From: an uncultured Bacilli bacterium
GTDB lineage: Bacteria > Bacillota_I > Bacilli_A > RF39 > UBA660
NCBI GenBank assembly: GCA_947632625.1
Contig: CANRPZ010000004.1
Span: 1-34,025, forward strand
Length of the DNA: 34,025 bases
Direction: 5' to 3'
Shown here: positions 27,549 through 34,025 of the stretch, in pieces
Layout of the letters: every line of letters starts with the position of its first letter
Numbering within the stretch: position 1 is the first letter of the stretch
Program-made: the position numbers and the translations under genes
Notes under the pieces: model-generated
What the model saw: the letters and a program-made list of their open reading frames with translations, nothing else
Database searches by the model: none
What the model was told of the DNA's origin: nothing

Positions 27549-28427
27549 TTAATTTCCTTTTACTTGGTTCATTACCTCTTCGGCAAAGTTTTCGTTTCTT
27601 TTTTCCATTCCTTCTCCAACCTCATAACGAACCATTTTAACAATCTCTCCACCATTATTAGTTACGTAAGTATTAACACTTATATCATTATCTTTAATAA
27701 AAGCTTGTTCTGCTAGACATACCTCTTTATAGAACTTTTTGATTCTACCCTCTACCATTTTTTCAGCAATATCAGCATTTTTTCCTTCATTAATAGATTG
27801 TTCTTTTAATATTTCACGTTCACGATTCAATACATCTTGTGGTACATCTTCAATAAAGACATAACTTGGTTTCATTGCAGCCGCTTGCATCGCAACATCT
27901 TTAGCAATTTCTGCACTTGTATTTTTAAGAACCGTTAATACGGCGATTTTGCCACCCATATGTAAGTAAGAGCCAAAAACCTCATCTTCACCTTTGGTGA
28001 CAACCTCCATTCTTCTTAAAGATAATTTTTCACCAATTTTAGCCGTTTTAGCAACAATTAAATCATTGATAGTTCCTTCACTTGCATTCACTTGTAAAGC
28101 CGATTCTAAAGTCGTTGCATCACTATTTAATATAGCATGACCAATTTCATCAATCATGTTTGTAAATTCTTCATTTTTACTAACGAAATCGGTTTCACTA
28201 TTAACCTCTAAAATAACAGCTTTATTACCACTTACATAGATATTCGCTAATCCTTCAGCAGCAATACGGCTCTCTTTTTTAATTGCTTTAGAAATTCCTT
28301 TTTCTCTTAAATAATCCATAGCAGCATCAATATCGCCATTGCATTCAGTCAAAGCTTTTTTGCAATCCATCATACCTGCACCGCTTTTTTCACGCAAATC
28401 TTTTACTAAACTTGCCGTAATTTCCAT
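27549..28427 (-). CDS. tsf: Translation elongation factor Ts
   Basis: LVKDLREKSGAGMMDCKKALTECNGDIDAAMDYLREKG; EVNSETDFVSKNEEF. Confidence 0.98.
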   Translation of the reverse strand: MEITASLVKDLREKSGAGMMDCKKALTECNGDIDAAMDYLREKGISKAIKKESRIAAEGLANIYVSGNKAVILEVNSETDFVSKNEEFTNMIDEIGHAILNSDATTLESALQVNASEGTINDLIVAKTAKIGEKLSLRRMEVVTKGEDEVFGSYLHMGGKIAVLTVLKNTSAEIAKDVAMQAAAMKPSYVFIEDVPQDVLNREREILKEQSINEGKNADIAEKMVEGRIKKFYKEVCLAEQAFIKDNDISVNTYVTNNGGEIVKMVRYEVGEGMEKRNENFAEEVMNQVKGN

Positions 28428-28445
28428 AAACTTTTCTCCCTTTCT

Positions 28446-29387
28446 TTATTTTAAATTGCTAATTAATTCATCTTTTTTCATTGTAGAATAACCTTTAATT
28501 CCTTGTTCTTTAGCAATACCTTTTAATTCAGCTAAAGTCATGGCACTATAGTCTTTTTTCTCTTCTTTTTCTTCTACAACAATTTCTTCTTTTGCAAGTT
28601 CTTCTTCCTCTTTTTTAGGTTCAATATTTTCTATAGCTGCAGCCATAGAAACCTCTTTTGTTTCTTTTTTGTTTTTATCTTCTTCCGTAACATAATCAAC
28701 CATTTCTAAATTACGAGATTCACAAATGGCATTATTAAGTACTCCAATCACAACTTTTACAGAACGAACGGCATCATCATTAGCTGGAATGCAATAATCA
28801 ACCTCATCTGGATCACAATTCGTATCAACAATACCAAATACAGGTATATTTAATTTTCTTGCTTCACGAATAGCATTGGTTTCCTTTTTAGGATCAACAA
28901 TAATAATTGCTTGAGGTAATTTATTCATTTCACGAATACCTGATAATACACGATTTAATTTTTCGTATTCTTTCTTTAATCCAATAACCTCTTTTTTAGG
29001 TAAAACATCAAATATTCCATTCTTTTCCATTTCTTCAATTTCTTCAAGACGTTTTACTCTTTTGCGAATGGTTCTAAAATTAGTAAGAGTTCCCCCTAAC
29101 CATCTTTCGGTTACATAGTAACTATTACTACGTATCGCTTCTTCTTTGCATACCTCACTTGCTTGTTTTTTAGTTCCAACAAACAAGAAAGTACCTCCAT
29201 TATCTGCAATTGCTTTAATTGCTTCATAAGCTTCCTCTAGTTTTTCAACTGTTTTTTGTAAATCAATGATGTGAATTTCATCTCTTGCTGCAAAAATATA
29301 TGGTTTCATTTTTGGATTCCATCTTTTTGTTTGATGTCCAAAATGAACACCTGCTTCTAATAAATAACTCATAGAAACAACGGCCAT
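28446..29387 (-). CDS. rpsB: 30S ribosomal protein S2 with C-terminal acidic linker and Rho_N/SAP-like domain
   Basis: [64 protein letters not shown]; tail [31 protein letters not shown]. Confidence 0.96.
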   Translation of the reverse strand: MAVVSMSYLLEAGVHFGHQTKRWNPKMKPYIFAARDEIHIIDLQKTVEKLEEAYEAIKAIADNGGTFLFVGTKKQASEVCKEEAIRSNSYYVTERWLGGTLTNFRTIRKRVKRLEEIEEMEKNGIFDVLPKKEVIGLKKEYEKLNRVLSGIREMNKLPQAIIIVDPKKETNAIREARKLNIPVFGIVDTNCDPDEVDYCIPANDDAVRSVKVVIGVLNNAICESRNLEMVDYVTEEDKNKKETKEVSMAAAIENIEPKKEEEELAKEEIVVEEKEEKKDYSAMTLAELKGIAKEQGIKGYSTMKKDELISNLK

Positions 29388-29413
29388 AAAAATTCCTCCT
29401 TCGTTATAACATC

Positions 29414-29463
29414 TGCCAAGATCAACTTACTCTTATCACCTCTTCGGCACTCGATAAAAGTAA
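29414..29463 (-). promoter_or_regulatory. Structured rpsB leader with hairpin and possible pseudoknot
   Basis: TTACTTTTATC (29463-29453) pairs with GATAAGAGTAA (29437-29427); loop TGCCGA (29449-29444) complements downstream TTGGCA (29419-29414). Confidence 0.6.
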
Positions 29464-29505
29464 TCCCTTAAGCATGTTTATTTGCTAACTTTTTTAGCCA
29501 TTTGT

Positions 29506-29534
29506 ATTTTAACAAAAACTTTTCCTACTTACAA
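29506..29534 (-). promoter_or_regulatory. Sigma-A promoter for rpsB-tsf
   Basis: TTGTAA - 17 nt - TAAAAT on minus strand. Confidence 0.55.
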
Positions 29535-29599
29535 GCTTTTTTATTATAATATATGAAAAAAGTTTAGAAAAAAGTTAAATTTCTCTATTTCTTACTAAA

Positions 29600-29642
29600 A
29601 GAAAAAGAAAAGGATTTTTATTGAATCATTAAAAATCCTTTA
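29600..29642 (-). terminator. Rho-independent terminator formed by the last codons of the 29618 gene
   Basis: AAAGGATTTTTA-ATGATTCAA-TAAAAATCCTTT then TCTTTTTCTTTT; codons KGFLMIQ-stop lie within the hairpin. Confidence 0.85.
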
Positions 29643-29839
29643 AATTGATGGTAATAATTTTTCTTAAATTGCCTTAAAAGTTCTTCATCTCTATTCCCAT
29701 TAATATGAATATAAATTTTATCAATTCCATAATCTAGAATAAGCCGAAAGATTCTTCTTTCCATAATAGCAATCGTATCAAAAGTAATATCGTAATCAAT
29801 ATGGACATACAAGGCTTCACTTTTGTAATAAATTTCCAT
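29618..29839 (-). CDS. Small STAS-like (anti-sigma-factor-antagonist-like) protein, tentative
   Basis: 73-aa MEIYYKSEALYVHIDYDITFDTIAIMERRIFRLILDYGIDKIYIHINGN...; ATG at 29839 with GGTGAAAG SD; fold call is weak. Confidence 0.45.
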   Translation of the reverse strand: MEIYYKSEALYVHIDYDITFDTIAIMERRIFRLILDYGIDKIYIHINGNRDEELLRQFKKNYYHQFKGFLMIQ

Positions 29840-29913
29840 TTCTTTCACCAAAATTATTTTAGCAAAAAAGTTAAGGAAATACTTTTTAATCGACAAAAGA
29901 TAGCAAAAAAAGT

Positions 29914-30516
29914 TTATTTTTGATTGGCATTTTTGCCAAAAAGACACCCACAGTATTCTTGACGATATAGATTGTATTGTTTACTTAATAAAATACTATT
30001 TTTATACCCATCTTTTTTCTTAAAATCAGAATATAAAAAATGGATTTTTTCGTTTTCTAAAGATTTCCCAATTTCATTAATCGTTTGAGCATTTTTATAA
30101 GGACTAACGGTTAAAGTCGTTCCAAAATAATCAAAATGATTTAAAAGAGCTAAATCTCTCGTTTTTTTAAGACGAAGATAGTAGCATTTACTACATCTTG
30201 CTCCTCCTTCTCTTTCCTGTTCTAATCCTTTACTTGCTTCTAAAAAAGAGGCATGATCATAATCACAATCCATAAAGGAAATGGAAGAACCGCTCTCCTT
30301 AATATAGCGTACTTGTTCTTCTTTTCTTTTTATATATTCTTCTTTAGGTTCAATATTAGGATTATAATAAAGAATAGTAATTTTAAAATAATCTTTCAAA
30401 CGTTCAATTACCGCTGTAGAGCAAGGTCCACAACAACTATGTAAAAGTATTGTTTTTTTCTCTTTAAAACTTTCTAATTCCTTTTCCATCCAAAGATTAT
30501 AATTTATTTTTTCCAT
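29914..30516 (-). CDS. queH: Epoxyqueuosine reductase QueH
   Basis: LLHSCCGPCSTAVIERL, YYNPNIEPKEEY, GGARCSKCYYLRLKKT, FGTTLTVSPYKN, YRQEYCGCLF. Confidence 0.95.
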   Translation of the reverse strand: MEKINYNLWMEKELESFKEKKTILLHSCCGPCSTAVIERLKDYFKITILYYNPNIEPKEEYIKRKEEQVRYIKESGSSISFMDCDYDHASFLEASKGLEQEREGGARCSKCYYLRLKKTRDLALLNHFDYFGTTLTVSPYKNAQTINEIGKSLENEKIHFLYSDFKKKDGYKNSILLSKQYNLYRQEYCGCLFGKNANQK

Positions 30517-30531
30517 AACAGCCTCGATTTC

Positions 30532-31233
30532 TTACGAACCAAAATAAGCGTTTTCATTATCAGAATCTAAATACAAGATTCCATTCGCACTTAATAAGGT
30601 ATAAACTTTCGTATACATATTAATTCGATCCATATGAATAAGATTGATATAAACTCGATTTCCATCATTCATTCGTAATAAAAATCTTGTATCATCTAAA
30701 ACTATATCTTTACTCATACTAGGAGCATATTCGATTTCACTAATTAAAGATAAAACATCAAAAGAAACATTTGCAAGTTCTTTAACTAATCTTTCATAAA
30801 TAGCACTTGGTACATAGTTGATTAGAAAAGGAATACCACTAAAATTCCCCTCTACCATTTCTTTACCATTGGAAAGAACATAAGCACTATTATTTCGATT
30901 ATAAAATAAAACTTTTGCTTCCTCAATGGTAATGGTTACTTTGCCAAATAAATTTTTTTTAACTTTAACAGAGTTTACCAAATCAAAGTTTTCAATTTTT
31001 TTCTTTATTGTTGCACTACTATATTTAAAAAGTTTTGGATATTCTTTTAGACCCGTTTCTTCCATAATTTCATAATCTTTTATTAAATTATTCCCTGTAA
31101 TCAAAACATGTTTTATCGGTAAGTTTAGTAAAGAGTAGAAAAAGTACCCTATTAAAAATAATAAAAAGACAAAAGGTATAAATACCTTCCATCGAATACG
31201 ACGTTTATGGCTTCTTTTTGGTACTTTTTTCAT
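30532..31233 (-). CDS. Cell division protein DivIB/FtsQ
   Basis: Basic N-terminus, one TM, POTRA-like LPIKHVLITGNNLIKDYEIMEETGL; located after murG. Confidence 0.88.
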   Translation of the reverse strand: MKKVPKRSHKRRIRWKVFIPFVFLLFLIGYFFYSLLNLPIKHVLITGNNLIKDYEIMEETGLKEYPKLFKYSSATIKKKIENFDLVNSVKVKKNLFGKVTITIEEAKVLFYNRNNSAYVLSNGKEMVEGNFSGIPFLINYVPSAIYERLVKELANVSFDVLSLISEIEYAPSMSKDIVLDDTRFLLRMNDGNRVYINLIHMDRINMYTKVYTLLSANGILYLDSDNENAYFGS

Positions 31234-31246
31234 ACTTTCACCCTTA

Positions 31247-32329
31247 CTATTTTATTAGTTCTTTAATTGCTTCATAAATTTTAAAACTAGGATTTCCTTT
31301 TTTATATTCTAACATATTTTTCTTTAGTTCTTCTATTTTTTCTTGATTATGTAATAAATCATTAATTTTATTGGCAAGATTTTCTTTCGATAAATCTTTT
31401 TCTTCCATCATTTCAATTGCTTTTTTATCATATAACTCTTTAGCATTAAAATATTGATGGTTATTACTTACATTCGGACTTGGAATAATAATACTTGGTT
31501 TTAAAAGTCCCATAATTTCAAATAAAGTACCTGCTCCAGCTCTAGAGATAACAACATCACTGGAAGCTATAATACTAGGTAAATTTTCAAAATAAGGCAG
31601 AATTTTAATATTTTTTTTCAAGAAAATTTGTTTTTTAAATGTATCCATATTTACATTACTACCCGCAATATATAAAATTTCATAGGCATCATGTAAATCA
31701 CTATTTAAAAAATCAATCATTTTTTGATTTAATGAAGAGCTGCCTAAACTCCCTGCAACATAAAGAACTAGTTTTTTAGTTGGACTAAAGCCTAGTTGGG
31801 TTTTATCGAAGGCCTTTACATTTACGGCATTATCTAAAGATGGATGTCCCGTATAAAGAACTTTTTTGGCTTTTTTAAAATAAGTCATGGAACTTTTAAA
31901 GGTTACCCCCACTAAATCGGCATAGCGACTTACTAAAAAATTGACTTTCCCTGGGCGACTATTTTGTTCATGAATGAAGGTTTTAATTTTTAATTTTCCT
32001 GCGGCTTTTAAAACCGGATATGTAACGTAGCCTCCGACACCAATTACAACATCAGGTTGAAATTCCTTCATAATTTGAATACATTTTTTGATAGCTTTAC
32101 GAATTAAAAAAACATTTTTTATATCGCGTTTGATATTTTTAGTAAATCCATAAATTTCTATCGATTCATATGGAATCCCTTTTTTAGGAATAATATCTTT
32201 TTCCATTCGATTATGGGTTCCTATATATAAAACCTTTAAATTTTTTTCGTGACGTTTAAATTCATCAATGATAGCAAGGGCTGGATAAATGTGTCCACCA
32301 CTACCTCCAGCTGATACAATTATATTCAT
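31247..32329 (-). CDS. murG: UDP-N-acetylglucosamine--N-acetylmuramyl-(pentapeptide) pyrophosphoryl-undecaprenol N-acetylglucosamine transferase
   Basis: SAGGSGGHIYPALAI; GVGGYVTYPVLKAA; HEQNSRPGKVN; SRAGAGTLFEIMGLLKPSIIIPSP. Confidence 0.97.
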   Translation of the reverse strand: MNIIVSAGGSGGHIYPALAIIDEFKRHEKNLKVLYIGTHNRMEKDIIPKKGIPYESIEIYGFTKNIKRDIKNVFLIRKAIKKCIQIMKEFQPDVVIGVGGYVTYPVLKAAGKLKIKTFIHEQNSRPGKVNFLVSRYADLVGVTFKSSMTYFKKAKKVLYTGHPSLDNAVNVKAFDKTQLGFSPTKKLVLYVAGSLGSSSLNQKMIDFLNSDLHDAYEILYIAGSNVNMDTFKKQIFLKKNIKILPYFENLPSIIASSDVVISRAGAGTLFEIMGLLKPSIIIPSPNVSNNHQYFNAKELYDKKAIEMMEEKDLSKENLANKINDLLHNQEKIEELKKNMLEYKKGNPSFKIYEAIKELIK

Positions 32330-32409
32330 AGAATCACCTTTATATCATTATACTATATTTTTGAAGACTTATTAATAAATTCAGAGAAGAAATTGTAAAG
32401 GATGTTTAT

Positions 32410-33504
32410 TTAACGTTTAGTTTTAATTAATACATTTTGTTCCTTAAGACTAGTACGAATTCTATTTTCAAGTTCTACTATCTCTTCATAAGTAAGTTCA
32501 TCGGCCGAATAAGATTCTTTATAGTCTTCTATATTCGCTATAGCGCATGTTTTACCTACAAATAAATCATTTTCATTTAAAGAAATAAATTCTTTTTGAT
32601 CCGCAATTTTGTCTTCACTTTCAAAAACAGGATCATTTGTATCAATTTTTAAACCTCTTGTTGGATCCGTAATGCTATAATAATAATTTTGGTACTCAAA
32701 AGTATAAATATCGTATGGGTCACTAGCTTCGATTATTTCCAAATATTTCTTTGAATCAATAAGAAAACCATCGTTTAAATCTTCACAATAGGCAAAATAC
32801 AATCCCTCTTTTTGAAAAGTATTTTGTTCTATTTTTTGATTTACTTGTTCTATCACATCTAAACTATTATTGTTCATCGCTTCTTCTATCGCTTTTAATT
32901 CTTCTAAACTATAATAGCTCTTCTCTTTATATTCTTTTGGTATAGGAAGATTATTTATATCATGAACTAAATAATATTGTAGATTATAATCAGGAATCCA
33001 ACCATTAAAAGGACAAGAATTTACTCTTACGCTTTCTTTTATCTCATCATACTTATAACTAAGACCATTTACTAGATCTTGGCGATAGCATTTATTTGGA
33101 TAAGCCAATTGATCATTGGTAATAGAAACATAAACATTTTCTTTAAAAGATAAATTTGTACCAGCTCCTAAATCGATATCCACAATATTTTCTTTAACAA
33201 AATGATATTCTGGTGTTCCTTCTTTGTCGTTTGTAACCACAGCCATTAAATCATTTTTATAATAACGATCTTCTACTCTATCTATTTTAAAATTTTCTGC
33301 TAAATCATCATATTGTCTTTGTAAATCTTCATATTGGTCTTGCAAATCTTCATATTGTTCTTGTAAATGATCATATTTTGTTTGTAATTCAGATGTTGAT
33401 TTACAAGAGGTTAATATTAATGAAAGTCCCAAGAAGGCAAAACTTATTATTTGTTTTTTAAATCCCTTTTTTTCTTTACTAGCACGAATACTTTTTATTT
33501 TCAT
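32410..33504 (-). CDS. Putative lipoprotein with N-terminal heptad-repeat coiled coil
   Basis: Signal peptide with lipobox-like LTSC; LQEQYEDLQDQYEDLQRQYDDL. Confidence 0.75.
   Translation of the reverse strand: MKIKSIRASKEKKGFKKQIISFAFLGLSLILTSCKSTSELQTKYDHLQEQYEDLQDQYEDLQRQYDDLAENFKIDRVEDRYYKNDLMAVVTNDKEGTPEYHFVKENIVDIDLGAGTNLSFKENVYVSITNDQLAYPNKCYRQDLVNGLSYKYDEIKESVRVNSCPFNGWIPDYNLQYYLVHDINNLPIPKEYKEKSYYSLEELKAIEEAMNNNSLDVIEQVNQKIEQNTFQKEGLYFAYCEDLNDGFLIDSKKYLEIIEASDPYDIYTFEYQNYYYSITDPTRGLKIDTNDPVFESEDKIADQKEFISLNENDLFVGKTCAIANIEDYKESYSADELTYEEIVELENRIRTSLKEQNVLIKTKR
33301..33387 (-). repeat. Imperfect 21-nt tandem repeat encoding coiled-coil heptads
   Basis: Recurring (T/C)AAATCTTCATATTG(T/G)TCTTG on +, period 21 nt. 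Confidence 0.85.
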
Positions 33505-33560
33505 TTAAAACTCTCCTTTATTTCGTATTTTTATTATAAACGTCACTAAAAAAATTCAAT

Positions 33561-33594
33561 AAAGAAGAAAACCATGTTTTTAGTTTTCTTCTTT
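33561..33594 (-). terminator. Rho-independent terminator overlapping the stop of the Rpn remnant
   Basis: AAAGAAGAAAAC-(taaaaacatg)-GTTTTCTTCTTT; stop TAA begins the loop. Confidence 0.75.
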
Positions 33595-33909
33595 TAGCTT
33601 TTCTATTTCTTCTATTGATAAGCCAGTTGCTTCTGCAATTTGTTCTATTGGAATAGTTCCAAATTGCAATAATTTTTTAGCAATAGAATGTGTAGCTTCA
33701 TCCATACCGGTCTCTTTGGCATCCGCTATTTGTTGACGATGCTTCTCTTCCAAATCATAATATCCTGCAAATTCTGGGTCTGTGCTTAATTCTTTTACTG
33801 TTCTTACTACAGACATATATTCTTCATCCCCTTTGTAGAAATCTAGATGCTCATTTATTGTTTTCTTCTCTTTTAGTAACTTATAAGTTTCTATATTTCT
33901 TTGTCTATA
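33580..33909 (-). pseudogene. C-terminal remnant of an Rpn-family (PD-(D/E)XK) nuclease / putative transposase
   Basis: Frame continues upstream of the ATG as YRQRNIETYKLLKEKKTINEHLDFYKGDEEY-MSVVRTVKELSTDPEFAGYYDLEEKHRQQIADAKETGMDEATHSIAKKLLQFGTIPIEQIAEATGLSIEEIEKLKEEN and is closed by an in-frame TAA; catalytic N-terminus absent. Confidence 0.6.
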
Positions 33910-34025
33910 TTATATCAAAATGCTAAAGCAAAATCTATGTATATTTTCATTTGAGTTTCCGTATTTTAAAAAAATTTAGATATATTATGATGATTTTTAG
34001 TTTACATGTCTAATAATATTCTATT

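Noticed and set aside
27522-30444. + strand ORFs 27522-27716 and 30253-30444
   Set aside because: Antisense to tsf and queH; low-complexity translations.

Overview
A 34 kb window of an AT-rich, low-GC Gram-positive genome. Intact sigK, yqfC and yqfD suggest an endospore-forming Bacillota lineage. The left edge holds tRNA-Ile(GAT, 5' truncated) and tRNA-Glu(TTC). Almost everything else is on the minus strand. Housekeeping blocks: yqeG-yqeH-mutL; a convergent sigK; yqfC-yqfD-vanZ-ybeY-dgkA-era-yqzL-recO, then T-box-glyS and sepF-divIVA; rpsU-yqeY; rpsB-tsf-(two membrane proteins)-frr; murG-divIB/ftsQ-queH. Accessory content: a polysaccharide deacetylase, a four-gene ABC-2 type exporter, a coiled-coil lipoprotein, an Rpn-nuclease remnant, and a large repeat-rich surface/secreted protein locus (17.4-25.3 kb). 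The main discovery candidate is upstream of that locus. A consensus TTGACA/TATAAT promoter has an 18-nt spacer containing an uninterrupted G10 tract (C10 on +), the architecture of a slipped-strand phase-variable promoter. It would control a 446-aa Ig-like/InlB-repeat membrane protein and a 976-aa secreted repeat protein, possibly also a 1163-aa repeat protein. Further observations: an unusually compact T-box on glyS, a pseudoknot-capable rpsB leader, a Rho_N/SAP-like tail fused to ribosomal protein S2, and repeated use of terminators that overlap stop codons. All family calls come from reading the sequence and recalled motifs; no database search was run.
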